Origin: Motilimonas pumila
Lineage (GTDB): Bacteria; Pseudomonadota; Gammaproteobacteria; Enterobacterales; CBDFNC01
Length of the DNA: 64,000 bases
Assembly: GCF_003596335.1 (NCBI RefSeq)
Contig: NZ_QZCH01000001.1
Span: 372,001-436,000 of the forward strand
Direction of reading: 5' to 3'
Shown in pieces: positions 46,481 to 56,366 of the stretch. Position numbers and translations under genes: made by a program. Position 1 is the stretch's first letter; the number at the start of each line of letters is the position of its first letter. The notes below the pieces were generated by a model, which searched no databases, was not told the origin of the DNA, and saw only the letters and a program-made list of their open reading frames with translations.

Positions 46481-47701
46481 ATGGCACGAATTCTCTCTAT
46501 GGTGCTTGCCGGTGGTGAAGGTACAAGACTGTACCCTCTTACGCAATCTCGCTCTAAGCCTTCAGTTCCATTTGGTGGTAGCTATCGTTTGATCGACTTT
46601 GCATTAAACAACTTTGTAAACTCCGATTTCCTGCGGATTTACGTATTGACTCAATTTAAATCTCAGTCACTCAACATTCACTTGCGTAAAGCATGGCATT
46701 TGTCGGGCATTACCGACCGTTTCATTGACGCCATACCTGCGCAAATGCGAATGGGTAAACGCTGGTACGACGGCACGGCTGATGCTATCTATCAAAATAT
46801 TCGTTTCATTGAGATTGATGAACCGGATCACGTGTGTATTTTTGGCAGTGACCATATCTACAAAATGGATATTCGCCAAATGGTCGATTATCACCAAGAG
46901 AAAGAAGCGCAGCTGACCGTGGCTGCAATTCAAGTACCGGTTTCCGAAGCCCATCACTTTGGCATTATCGAAGTAGATGAAGAAGGACGCATGATAGGGT
47001 TTGAAGAAAAGCCAGAGTCTAACCCAAAAACCATTCCAGGCGATCCTGATCATGTACTCGCTTCTATGGGTAACTATGTGTTTGAAGCTAAGACCTTGAT
47101 GCGTGAACTCGAGCGTGACGCCCAAGATGAAAGCTCAAGCCATGACTTTGGTAAAGACATCATTCCGGAGCTTTACCCACAAGGTAAAGTCTACGTTTAC
47201 AACTTCAATGATAACAAAATTGAAGGAGAATCAGGCCCTTGTTACTGGCGCGATGTGGGAACCATTCATGCCTACTGGCAAGCTCACATGGATTTGCTAG
47301 CGGATGAACCCGATTTCTCTTTATACAACCGAAAGTGGGCACTGCATACCTACTACCCACCTCTGCCACCGGCAACCTTTAAAGACTTTGGCGACCATGA
47401 GACTCAAGCCAGCCAGTCGTTAATTTCTGCCGGCTGTTACATTCTTGGTACACAGATCAGTAAAAGTGTATTAGGTTTCCGCTGTCATATACGACCTGGA
47501 TCATCCGTTAGCGGCTGTATCATGCTGGGTAACGTAAAAATTGGCGAGAACTGTCGTATTATTAATACCATCATAGATAAAGACGTGGAAATTGCTCCAG
47601 GCACTGAGATTGGCGTTGATCTTGAGCAAGACAGAAAACGCTTTACCGTATCCGATGAAGGTATCGTGGTTATACCTAAAGGCTCAAAAGTCGGTTTTTA
47701 A
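46481..47701 (+). CDS. glgC: Glucose-1-phosphate adenylyltransferase, copy 2
   Basis: 406 residues from ATG 46481 (SD AAGGA upstream); a TTG directly before it is rejected. It is roughly 70% identical by eye to copy 1 with all catalytic motifs kept: 'MVLAGGEGTRLYPLT', 'GSDHIYKMD', 'GFEEKP', 'YWRDVGT'. It also has Ser in 'PFGGSYR'. Differences concentrate at likely effector and interface positions, e.g. E-S-N-P versus S-V-E-E-A after EKP. It could be an isoform or form mixed tetramers. A terminator separates it from glgA. Confidence 0.94.
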   Translation: MARILSMVLAGGEGTRLYPLTQSRSKPSVPFGGSYRLIDFALNNFVNSDFLRIYVLTQFKSQSLNIHLRKAWHLSGITDRFIDAIPAQMRMGKRWYDGTADAIYQNIRFIEIDEPDHVCIFGSDHIYKMDIRQMVDYHQEKEAQLTVAAIQVPVSEAHHFGIIEVDEEGRMIGFEEKPESNPKTIPGDPDHVLASMGNYVFEAKTLMRELERDAQDESSSHDFGKDIIPELYPQGKVYVYNFNDNKIEGESGPCYWRDVGTIHAYWQAHMDLLADEPDFSLYNRKWALHTYYPPLPPATFKDFGDHETQASQSLISAGCYILGTQISKSVLGFRCHIRPGSSVSGCIMLGNVKIGENCRIINTIIDKDVEIAPGTEIGVDLEQDRKRFTVSDEGIVVIPKGSKVGF

Positions 47702-47716
47702 ACCGGCCATAAACGA

Positions 47717-47738
47717 GGCGGCGTTGGCCGCCTTTTTT
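47717..47738 (+). terminator. Intrinsic terminator after the second glgC
   Basis: GGCGGC/GCCGCC (47717-47722, 47727-47732), 4-nt loop, six Ts. Confidence 0.9.
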
Positions 47739-47745
47739 ATCTTTT

Positions 47746-47775
47746 TTGCAATCTGCTGCATTTGGGTGTTGTAAT
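47746..47775 (+). promoter_or_regulatory. Candidate promoter for glgA
   Basis: TTGCAA, 18 bp, TGTAAT (5 of 6 match to TATAAT), directly after the glgC terminator. It would allow glgA expression separate from glgC. Confidence 0.4.
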
Positions 47776-47847
47776 ATGCCCAAAATGGACTTTTTTAGTT
47801 TTCTGTATTGCACTTATATTGGCTGCCATTGCACCAAGGAATGAATT

Positions 47848-49317
47848 TTGAGTAACCACAAATTAAAGATATTATTCGTCGCTTCCGAGGTTGAAAGCTT
47901 TGCTAAAACCGGCGGTTTAGCTGACGTTGCAAAAGCCTTGCCGCTGGCTCTTAAAGCCCGTGGCCATGATGTTCGGATCATGATGCCTTTTTATCGCACC
48001 ATTGCGGGTGGCGACCAAGCTGAGTTTATCTGTAACCAAACGTTGAATACAGAGCAATGCGGCGAAGTGAATTATGCCATCAGAAAGTTGCACCTTGAAG
48101 AAGTCCCCGTATATGGCGTTGACAGTATGCATTACTTCGACCGAGCCGGTTTATACGGTGAAGGGAACCATGCTTATGGCGACAATGGCGAACGTTTTGC
48201 TTTCTTCTCTGAAGCCATCTTGCACAGCTGCGACGCATTAGACTTTACCCCTGATATTATTCACTGTAATGATTGGCACACCTCGCTAGTGCCTTACTTA
48301 TTGAAAACCCGCTACCAAGATCACCCTAGATACAGGGCTACAAAGACGATTTTGAGTTGTCATAATGCTGCCTACCAGGGTATTTTCAATAAGTCTCAAT
48401 TAGCTATTACGCCAGAGCTACAACATTGCAACGACAGCCGTATGTTGGAAAATTTCAGCTACGTCAATTACCTGAAAGTCGGTGTGCTTTACGCCGATAA
48501 AGTCAACGCGGTTAGCCCCAATTATGCCACTGAATTATTAACACCCTTGGGCTCTCACGGTATGTCGCATATCTTTGCCGAGCGCAGCGCTGACTTTGAG
48601 GGCATCATCAATGGTTGCGACTATAATGACTGGAGTCCCGCAACTGATAGTTATATTCCCGCTAACTATGATGCCAATGACCTGTCTGGCAAAGACAAAT
48701 GTAAAGCCGCGTTACAACAGGAAGTGGGACTGGACCAAAATCCTGATTTCCCCATCTTTGGCATGGTCTGTCGCCTTACCGAACAAAAAGGCTTTCAAAT
48801 ACTGGTGCCCGCATTAGAAGCCTTTTTAGTGCACCAAGTACAAGTGATCATCGTTGGCACGGGTGACCCGATTGTCACTAAGCAATTGCAACAACTAGAG
48901 CAAAAATTTGCTGGCAAGTTTAAGTTTATTAACGCCTACAGTAATTCACTGTCACACTTGGTTGAAGCGGGTGCAGATTTCTTCTTAATGCCTTCTTTGT
49001 TTGAGCCTTGTGGTTTAAACCAGTTATACAGCTTGGCTTATGGCACCTTGCCTATTGTACGGGGCGTAGGTGGCTTAAAAGATACGGTTAATGACTACGA
49101 CGAAGATCCACAGCGAGCCAATGGCTTTATTTTTTATGAGCCTGAGCCCACGGACCTTCTCAACATATTACGCCGTGTTCTATTGTTATACATAGAGCAG
49201 CCGGCAGAAATGCAGCGTATTAAACAACAAGCCATGGCGTGTCACTTTTATTGGTCAGACTCCGTGGTAGATTACGAAAGATTATACGCAAAAGCGCTGC
49301 AACTTTATGCCTTATAA
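47848..49317 (+). CDS. glgA: Glycogen synthase GlgA
   Basis: 489 residues. The GT5 start 'LFVASEVESFAKTGGLADVAKALP' carries the KTGGL ADP-glucose loop, 'IIHCNDWHTSLVP' is conserved, and the C-terminal domain has 'FLMPSLFEPCGLNQLYSLAYGTLPIVR' split motif with the catalytic Glu. It extends alpha-1,4-glucan from ADP-glucose. The start is TTG at 47848 with AAGGA 7 bp upstream; the nearby ATG at 47841 is out of frame and encodes only four codons. No glgB, glgP or glgX is in the window. A ComFB-like gene follows by 37 bp. Confidence 0.95.
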   Translation: MSNHKLKILFVASEVESFAKTGGLADVAKALPLALKARGHDVRIMMPFYRTIAGGDQAEFICNQTLNTEQCGEVNYAIRKLHLEEVPVYGVDSMHYFDRAGLYGEGNHAYGDNGERFAFFSEAILHSCDALDFTPDIIHCNDWHTSLVPYLLKTRYQDHPRYRATKTILSCHNAAYQGIFNKSQLAITPELQHCNDSRMLENFSYVNYLKVGVLYADKVNAVSPNYATELLTPLGSHGMSHIFAERSADFEGIINGCDYNDWSPATDSYIPANYDANDLSGKDKCKAALQQEVGLDQNPDFPIFGMVCRLTEQKGFQILVPALEAFLVHQVQVIIVGTGDPIVTKQLQQLEQKFAGKFKFINAYSNSLSHLVEAGADFFLMPSLFEPCGLNQLYSLAYGTLPIVRGVGGLKDTVNDYDEDPQRANGFIFYEPEPTDLLNILRRVLLLYIEQPAEMQRIKQQAMACHFYWSDSVVDYERLYAKALQLYAL

Positions 49318-49354
49318 GGCAAGGTTGCACCAGTCACAGTAGTGGGAGAACACC

Positions 49355-49648
49355 ATGGCTTTAGGCATAGATGTACACAACTTCACCGAAAAATACGTCA
49401 GCGCGAGGTTTACTGAACTCGATCTTTATCGTCGTTTTGACAGCGAGTTTTTGCAAGATTTAGCCTGTATTGTTTTAAACAAACTGCCCGTGCATTACAT
49501 TCGTTATGACGTGGATATGCTTTGCTTTATTTCTGACGAAGAAAAAAGCACAATGAAACAACAAGTTGCAGATGTGGTAGACGAGTCTATTGCTTTCTTA
49601 TTTGACGAAAAACAAATGAAGTTTAACCGCCAAGAACACAAAGATTAG
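49355..49648 (+). CDS. ComFB-family protein (late competence development family)
   Basis: 97 residues. The pattern 'VHNFTEKYV...QDLACIVLNKLPVHYIRYDVDMLCFI' follows the ComFB core (VHNYMEKLV ... DIKALALNRLPPKYV). The paired Cys residues that form a metal site in the Bacillus protein are absent. Cyanobacterial ComFB relatives bind cyclic dinucleotides. It lies 37 bp after glgA with a good SD (GGGAG) and shares the terminator at 49671-49703, so it may be co-expressed with glycogen synthase. Confidence 0.75.
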   Translation: MALGIDVHNFTEKYVSARFTELDLYRRFDSEFLQDLACIVLNKLPVHYIRYDVDMLCFISDEEKSTMKQQVADVVDESIAFLFDEKQMKFNRQEHKD

Positions 49649-49670
49649 TGCAACCTACCCCCTCCAATAG

Positions 49671-49703
49671 AGCCAAAGCACTAAAAACTGCTTTGGCTTT
49701 TTT
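49671..49703 (+). terminator. Terminator after the ComFB-like gene
   Basis: A 10-bp stem AGCCAAAGCA/TGCTTTGGCT with an 8-nt loop and a T-tract. Confidence 0.92.
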
Positions 49704-49845
49704 GATCCCGTGTTAATTTATTGTTAAAAACCTTAACCTTACCGCTTCCTTCGTCTATCCTAACAATATGGCCAAAGAAAGCAGCCTTGGCTTCATAATC
49801 TAACGTCTTCTTATTGATTTTCTGTATTTTTTAGGGGGTGGGTTT

Positions 49846-50172
49846 ATGTTCATAGTTTTGTATCGCTGGCAATTAAAGCCGGAACAAGTAAAAGAGTTCA
49901 AGGAAGGTTGGTCTGAAATCGTTCATCGCAACATAGAGAAGTATGGCGCGTTAGGATCACGCTTACACCGAGCCAGTGATGGTAGCTGGTATTCTTACAG
50001 TCAGTGGAATAACCGTAGCTGCTGGCAATCCGCCTTTAATATGGATGATTCAAACCAACTGGCTCGACAGAAAATGGCCAACGCCATTATCAAGTCTTAC
50101 GAACCGGTCACCATGGCCCCTTCGCTGAATCACTTACTGAGCGATGAAATGGTGACCCCAGCATTCGGCTAA
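49846..50172 (+). CDS. ABM-type (antibiotic biosynthesis monooxygenase-like) small protein
   Basis: 108 residues. The dimeric alpha-beta barrel pattern is visible: 'MFIVLYRWQLKPEQVKEFKEGWSEI' start, a central 'LGSRLHRASDGSWYSYSQWNNRSCW' strand pair and a C-terminal helix-strand. Family members include cofactor-free monooxygenases and heme-degrading enzymes, but no catalytic residue set can be assigned. The SD is an unusually strong AGGGGGTGG. It stands between a terminator and a convergent kinase gene. Confidence 0.7.
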   Translation: MFIVLYRWQLKPEQVKEFKEGWSEIVHRNIEKYGALGSRLHRASDGSWYSYSQWNNRSCWQSAFNMDDSNQLARQKMANAIIKSYEPVTMAPSLNHLLSDEMVTPAFG

Positions 50173-50299
50173 ACCTCCAAGCTTAGCCCCCAACTCCATT
50201 TCGAAAGATGGCTGCCAAGGTAGTAGCCATCAGCCTAAAACTGACTATTGCGACAAGATAAACCTCTTAAATGGGCTCACTCGCCCATGATGATGAACT

Positions 50300-53200
50300 C
50301 TATAAGCCGAGAGTGCGCTGCAACTGCTCGGCTTTTTCAACTGCCAATTCAAAATCATAACTGTCTATTGCATTCGCCAACTCATCTAATTGAGGTTGAT
50401 ACCCTTGCAGCTGGGGCGCAGGTAGCAGTTGCGCCACTACATCACTGGCTTGAGTATCATCATCAGCAAGTAACGCTAACAGTTGGTTAAACACTAGCTC
50501 AAAAGCTTCTTGAGAGAGCTCGGATACCGGCTCGTCCCGTTGGCTGAGCGCCAACTTTTGCTGAATTTCAGTACTGACCGCCTCTAGCTCAGGTAACAGC
50601 TGTTTGAGTTGGGCCTGTAACTGCTGCTCATTGATTCCATCATCACAATCACTTTCTAGCTGCTCGGCTTGCTGCGCTATGTCCATCGCGCCAATATTGG
50701 CTGCGACGCCTTTTAAACTGTGCGCGCAGCGACTGCTTGCGGTTGCATCGTCACTGGCCATAGCTTGAGAAAAGTCGCGGGCGAATTGCTGACTAAACTG
50801 GGCAAACTTTAGTAACAGCTTACGATAAAGCACTGGATTACCTTGGCAAGTTGTTAGGCCAAACTGTGTATCGATGCCGTCGATGTTCAAAAAGCTGTCA
50901 ATATCAGACTGACTGGCGCGAGTATTACTGTCATTAACCGCGTCGCGACTGCCTTCATTGTTTGGTTCAACCACTAGCGGCTGCGCAGTAATAGGCTGAC
51001 TTGGCTTTATCCATTTCGCCATGGTCACAAACATATCAACCACGTTAATGGGCTTAGCAATATGATCATTCATGCCTGCGCTCAATACTTTTTCTCGATC
51101 TCCAACCATGGCATTCGCGGTCATGGCGATAATGGGCAATTCGATCTCTGCCAACTCTTGCCTAATGAAACGAGTCGCAGCAAAACCGTCCATGATAGGC
51201 ATTTGGCAATCCATCAAGACGCCGTCAAATGCTTGTTGCTGAATCAGCTCCACCGCTTCTTGACCATGGTTTGCTAATACCACCTCAATGTGTTTACCAC
51301 TGAGTAGTTCGACCGCCAACTCTTGGTTTATTTCATTGTCTTCGACCACCAGCACTCGGCAACCAGCCAATAAGTGTTGCGCTTGCGCTAATTCAACCTG
51401 TTCGGACAGCTGTTCGGAGCTAAAATCATCCTGCCCCACCATCTGAGCCAGAAACTGAGAAACTTGTAAGCTAGTCGCAGGTAAATCTAATTGCAGAGTC
51501 TTGGTAACCCCATTTAGTTTTTCCATTGGCGCTAAACGCTGACTTAGCTGAGCAAGTGTCAGACCGGTTAACGCAATACCACTATCGGTTAAATCATTCA
51601 CCGCGGTAGAATCAGCAATAATAAAGCCAATGTCCTTTCTCGCGACCAGCGACGGTAAACTTCCCCAATGCTCCAAAGAAATGGCTTTTAAGCCCATTTG
51701 GCTCATTTGATTGAGATAAATTTGTCGCTCCAACGGGCTCGTCACCATTACCAGCGCCGTGTTTTCTTGGTCAAAACGGGGCCCACTCAACTTGTGATAC
51801 GCCTCGCCCTCAAACGGCATGAGCAGCACGGTAAAGTGAAACTCGCTGCCTAACCCGGCCTGACTTTTAGCCCAAATTTTACCTTCCATCATTTCGACCA
51901 ATTTCTTACTGATGGCCAACCCTAAGCCCGTGCCGCCAAACTTTCGCGTCGTAGAAGCATCTGCCTGGCTAAAAGACTGAAATAACAAATCCAATTGTGA
52001 CGGGCTCATACCTATGCCAGAGTCAGACACCGAAAAATGCAATTCCACCTTGCCATCATTTAAAGGGGCTGTAGAGACGCGCACTACAATTTCCCCTGAG
52101 TCGGTAAACTTCACCGCATTGTTGCCAAGGTTTACCAATACTTGACCTAATCGCAGCGGGTCGCCAATCAACTGACTTGGAGTATCAGAAGCGATATCAA
52201 ATAGCAGCTTAAGAGACTTTTGTTTGGCGTTCAGGCCCACCAAATTATTGAGCTGCACAAAGACGTCTTCTAAATGAAACGGGATACATTCCATATCCAG
52301 CTTACCCGCTTCAATTTTAGAAAAGTCTAAAATATCATTGATGATGCCAAGTAATGACTGCGCCGATACGTTGACTTTTTTAATGTAGTTTTGTTGTTGC
52401 GGGTCCAGATTGGTTTCCAACGCCAAGTGCGACATCCCTATGATGGCATTCATGGGGGTACGAATTTCATGGGACATATTAGCCAAAAAATTCGACTTGG
52501 CCTGATTCGCCTGCTCGGCCATCTCTTTGGCTTGGAGAATGTCTTGTTGCAGCTTTTTACGCATGCGAATATCCCTGACAAAACAGGTAAATAATCGCTC
52601 GCCCCCCACAAACGCTTCCACCAGCGAAATCTCCATAGGGAACTCAACGGCATCGCTGCGCAGCGCCATGGCTTCTTGCGCAAACTCTGACACCGAATAC
52701 TTATTACCGACTTTGTCACCCAAAATGTATCGCCTTAATACGCGCTGCTCGTCCTCAGGTAATAATTTATAAATAGATTGCCCCAGCATCATGGGTTTGG
52801 GGTAGGCAAAAATTTGCTCTGCAGCTGGGCTAAACTCACGAATTTCACCATGCTCATCAAACACTATGATACCGTCAGTCGCAGTGTTTATGATGCTGTG
52901 CAAGCCAGCGGTGCGATCTTGAATGCTGCTGGCCATGGTATTAAAAGCTTGCGCCAACGAACCAATCTCATCGTTACTTTTAATGTCTATATGGTAGCTG
53001 TAGTGACCATTGGCCAGTTCTTTTGCACCTTGCTCTAAACGCACCAATGGACCTATGATCCGTCGCCTTAACAAGACAAAGAAATAAATCGAAAAGGCGA
53101 TGGTCAACAATGACAAGATAATAATGCTGATCATGATGCCACGATTACGTTTTTGAATTTCCTCCAGCTGCAAGTCCAGCCGAGAGGTCATCAAAGAGAT

Positions 53201-56080
53201 GACTTTATCGAGCGGTTTCATAACCCGTGACACGGCTTCTAAATAATCTCGACCGTATAAAAGTTCACGGGCAAATGCTTGGTCGGGTTCTGCTTTTCGT
53301 TGTAATTCACCTTCGCTGTCAAGATAAATACCGTCGACTGCAGCGTTCATCGCTATCAGTTCAATATTACTGAGCCAATCGGATTCTTTTTTAGCTAAAG
53401 CCAACTGGTCAATCTCAGCCTGACTTAAATCTAAACTGCTAAAGCGGTCTTCTAAATGGTAAATTTCGCCCTGATGATCGAGGGGTTTGTCCCCTGCAAT
53501 AACATGATCCCAGTATGACAAGTCATACTCTAAAGGGTGCGCGAGCTGACCATCACGGATGGCCAATACCGCGTTAAAATAGGTTTTATACCGGACGTCG
53601 CCAGTGACAGAAAATGCCCGAGCGAATCGGGTTAAGTCCTTAGAAGACTGCTTTAGCTCTTGAGCAAGTTGTAACGAAGAGTTAGCGCTGGCTTCTAGCT
53701 TGGTATACTCGCGAATGCCCTCATTAAGGTAAGTCACACAAAAGCCTATGCCGAGCACCATACCAGCAATCGCAAATGAAATTAAAAACAGCATTTCCTT
53801 TACCGTCGGGATCGTCGGAAGACCGCGGTAGAACCACGCCGCCAACACTAAACTGGCTATAATCACAAACACCAGCAGCAAGGCTTTCAATACATAATCA
53901 TAGGCTTGATCATCATGGTCTGTCGGCTTGCTTTGCAGCGCTTCCAGCCGTTGTTCCGGCTCTACGAGCTTCTCTAACGCAGCTTGGATTGCAGCTTTGT
54001 CGTGTTCGCTACAGCTGAAACAAGCCGTTACTAAGCTTTCAAGGCTGGGTAAGCTCAACACTTCATCCGTTAACCGATAATGCACTTTAATGGTGCCTAC
54101 GTCCGACAGCAAACCTGAAATGGTCTCTTGCTCACTGAGGCGGTATTCAATGACAAAGCTTGCGCCCTCACCAGATAAACGCTCGGTGCGATATTCATGC
54201 TGGTTAGTAAACGCGTCTTCCACTTCAATCCGCTGAATATTAGGCATAGCTAAAGCAAAAATTTGCAATAATTCTTGTAACTGTGCACTTTCATTGTTCA
54301 ACACCAAACTTTTAATAATATTGCCAATGTTTTGAGTGTATTCCGTTAACACATAAAAATTTGGGTCGCGGTATTGCGATACCAAGCGAGCAAACTCTCC
54401 AGACGTCTTAACCTTTGCCAGTCCTTGGTTAAACACCTTTTGCTGTTCCGCATGTTGGAAAAATAAGTAGGTAGAATATTCACCGGGAAAGATTTCGTAA
54501 CTGTTGACTAAAACCTGCTCACCGCTTTGATGAAGCTCAGTTTGCATCAGCCAGTGCATTAAGTGTGGCTCCATTACGATGGCATCAACCTCTCCCTTGC
54601 TAAGGGCTAAAAGGCGTTGCTTAGGCTCAGCTATATGCACTACATTGGATGGAGAGCCTGCTTCAGCTAGACTCATAAACTCCTCACCCAGCACAGCTGT
54701 ATTTTGGCTAAATACACCAATCTTGTATGGCTTCATGTCTGCAATACTGGTTATCTTTAACGGGCGACTGCGCAAACTGTATAAACGCAGGGAGTAATGC
54801 AGGATAGGATCTGAGCGGTAAGCCTCGACCTTTTCAAGACCCGCATCGCTGACCACCGCATCCAACCCTAACTTATGAACCTGTTCAAAACTAAAATCTT
54901 GTGGTTCAAATTGCACCGGCTTTAACCTGGCACCTTGGCTCACTAATGCCGCTTTCACCAGCTCAATTTCTAACCCACTGCTACTGCCAGCAGAAAAAAG
55001 GTACGGAGGTCTGTTTGAGTTAAAGCCGATCCGTAATTTAGCGCTTGCGTTTGAGTTGTGGTCATTTTCCAAAGCAAGGGGCGCCTGCCATAATGATTGA
55101 AAAAAGAACCTGTCATTGATCTCAGACTGTTCTACCAGGCCAAGCCAATGGTAAGTTTCGGCAATTTTTTGGTATCGCTGTTTATCAAACGAGCCGATAG
55201 CGATAAAGTCAGCTTGAACAAAGCGAGACAATTGTTGTGCTTCAAATAATAGCCGCTCTTTTGAAATGCCTTCATGGTGATAGTACGACATGATATGTTG
55301 CACTATTAGCTCAGGGTTTCGCAATGCAAATTGCCAACCCTTTTCTACCGCTCGCTTCACTTTTTCTACCCGTTCAGGGTGGTTTTTCACCTCTTGCTCT
55401 GTGGTAAATAAGTTATCGCCGTAGAAGTTCACCCCATAGTCAGCGGGATCAATAATATTCACATCGTGGTCATGCGACTTAAAATCGAACAAACTACTGG
55501 TCACGTAACCACTCATAGCATCGACCTCCCCTGCTAATAAGGGCGCATGACTAAACTGATGAGGTACCACATCGATGGCGGAGCGACCGACGGTTTTTTG
55601 CAACAAACTTTCAATTTGGGCGCTGTTAAGGCTGCTCTTGCCAAGCATCACTGTTTTACCGGCTAAATCATAAGGGGTCACGATATTGTCTGTCGTCAAG
55701 CCGTTGCCCGCCAACGAAAAGAGTACTAAGGGAGATTGCTGAAAGGTTTGTGACACTAACACCAAAGGCTGCCCTTGTAAGTGCGCGATGACCACCCCAG
55801 AATCCGACACACCGTATTCGGCAGCGCCAGACAAAACACTTTCTTCAGGTGTTTGATCGCCACTGCGAGGACGTAGCTCTACCTCTAAGCCCTCGTCTTT
55901 AAAATACCCTTGAGATAACGCAGCGTAATAACCGGCAAACTGAAATTGGTGTAACCATTTCAATTGAATTACCACTTTTTCATTCGGCTGAGAAGGCGCT
56001 TCTTCTGCCCAAGTTAAATGGCTCTGCGCCACTAATGACGTCAGTAATACAAAAAATAGTCTTTGCAAAAATACCTGCAT
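50300..56080 (-). CDS. Giant hybrid sensor histidine kinase with two solute-binding sensor domains
   Basis: 1926 residues from ATG 56080 (SD AAGGGTGAT); an ATG at 56101 has no SD. A signal/anchor segment (~3-20) precedes an NMT1/THI5-like binding domain (~30-260, 'VIQLKWLHQFQFAGYYAA'), an SBP_bac_3 domain (~345-575), two TM helices (~750-800), a helical periplasmic segment, TM3 (~1010), HAMP, PAS (~1080), HisKA with H1204, HATPase, a degenerate receiver-like part, a receiver with D1624 and an Hpt with H1787. A phosphorelay H-D-H is complete; the final regulator is not adjacent. NMT1/THI5 domains bind thiamine precursors or aromatic anions, so such a ligand is plausible. Confidence 0.9.
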   Translation of the reverse strand: MQVFLQRLFFVLLTSLVAQSHLTWAEEAPSQPNEKVVIQLKWLHQFQFAGYYAALSQGYFKDEGLEVELRPRSGDQTPEESVLSGAAEYGVSDSGVVIAHLQGQPLVLVSQTFQQSPLVLFSLAGNGLTTDNIVTPYDLAGKTVMLGKSSLNSAQIESLLQKTVGRSAIDVVPHQFSHAPLLAGEVDAMSGYVTSSLFDFKSHDHDVNIIDPADYGVNFYGDNLFTTEQEVKNHPERVEKVKRAVEKGWQFALRNPELIVQHIMSYYHHEGISKERLLFEAQQLSRFVQADFIAIGSFDKQRYQKIAETYHWLGLVEQSEINDRFFFQSLWQAPLALENDHNSNASAKLRIGFNSNRPPYLFSAGSSSGLEIELVKAALVSQGARLKPVQFEPQDFSFEQVHKLGLDAVVSDAGLEKVEAYRSDPILHYSLRLYSLRSRPLKITSIADMKPYKIGVFSQNTAVLGEEFMSLAEAGSPSNVVHIAEPKQRLLALSKGEVDAIVMEPHLMHWLMQTELHQSGEQVLVNSYEIFPGEYSTYLFFQHAEQQKVFNQGLAKVKTSGEFARLVSQYRDPNFYVLTEYTQNIGNIIKSLVLNNESAQLQELLQIFALAMPNIQRIEVEDAFTNQHEYRTERLSGEGASFVIEYRLSEQETISGLLSDVGTIKVHYRLTDEVLSLPSLESLVTACFSCSEHDKAAIQAALEKLVEPEQRLEALQSKPTDHDDQAYDYVLKALLLVFVIIASLVLAAWFYRGLPTIPTVKEMLFLISFAIAGMVLGIGFCVTYLNEGIREYTKLEASANSSLQLAQELKQSSKDLTRFARAFSVTGDVRYKTYFNAVLAIRDGQLAHPLEYDLSYWDHVIAGDKPLDHQGEIYHLEDRFSSLDLSQAEIDQLALAKKESDWLSNIELIAMNAAVDGIYLDSEGELQRKAEPDQAFARELLYGRDYLEAVSRVMKPLDKVISLMTSRLDLQLEEIQKRNRGIMISIIILSLLTIAFSIYFFVLLRRRIIGPLVRLEQGAKELANGHYSYHIDIKSNDEIGSLAQAFNTMASSIQDRTAGLHSIINTATDGIIVFDEHGEIREFSPAAEQIFAYPKPMMLGQSIYKLLPEDEQRVLRRYILGDKVGNKYSVSEFAQEAMALRSDAVEFPMEISLVEAFVGGERLFTCFVRDIRMRKKLQQDILQAKEMAEQANQAKSNFLANMSHEIRTPMNAIIGMSHLALETNLDPQQQNYIKKVNVSAQSLLGIINDILDFSKIEAGKLDMECIPFHLEDVFVQLNNLVGLNAKQKSLKLLFDIASDTPSQLIGDPLRLGQVLVNLGNNAVKFTDSGEIVVRVSTAPLNDGKVELHFSVSDSGIGMSPSQLDLLFQSFSQADASTTRKFGGTGLGLAISKKLVEMMEGKIWAKSQAGLGSEFHFTVLLMPFEGEAYHKLSGPRFDQENTALVMVTSPLERQIYLNQMSQMGLKAISLEHWGSLPSLVARKDIGFIIADSTAVNDLTDSGIALTGLTLAQLSQRLAPMEKLNGVTKTLQLDLPATSLQVSQFLAQMVGQDDFSSEQLSEQVELAQAQHLLAGCRVLVVEDNEINQELAVELLSGKHIEVVLANHGQEAVELIQQQAFDGVLMDCQMPIMDGFAATRFIRQELAEIELPIIAMTANAMVGDREKVLSAGMNDHIAKPINVVDMFVTMAKWIKPSQPITAQPLVVEPNNEGSRDAVNDSNTRASQSDIDSFLNIDGIDTQFGLTTCQGNPVLYRKLLLKFAQFSQQFARDFSQAMASDDATASSRCAHSLKGVAANIGAMDIAQQAEQLESDCDDGINEQQLQAQLKQLLPELEAVSTEIQQKLALSQRDEPVSELSQEAFELVFNQLLALLADDDTQASDVVAQLLPAPQLQGYQPQLDELANAIDSYDFELAVEKAEQLQRTLGL

Positions 56081-56366
56081 ATCACCCTTAGCCGATGGCA
56101 TTTATCAACACTGGAAATAGGTCACCCTATTTAAGTGTAAGCAACTCCACTGAGCTTGCCGGTTTTAGTTAGACGCAGCCAAAAAATGACCACCACCAAA
56201 CGAGGTACCAAAAGGGAAAATGATATGTGATATGGCGCAATCACAACAATAGGGGGATTCCCCTTTTAATTAATCGTATCGACAACTCTGATCTAATACT
56301 CTGTTTGCCTAAGGGATGCGTTACACTGAGCAACATACCGTTTCAAGATGACAGGAAAGCCGCTTT

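Noticed and set aside
56226-56245. TGTGA...TCACA resembling a CRP site upstream of the hydratase gene
   Set aside because: The half-sites are 10 bp apart instead of 6.
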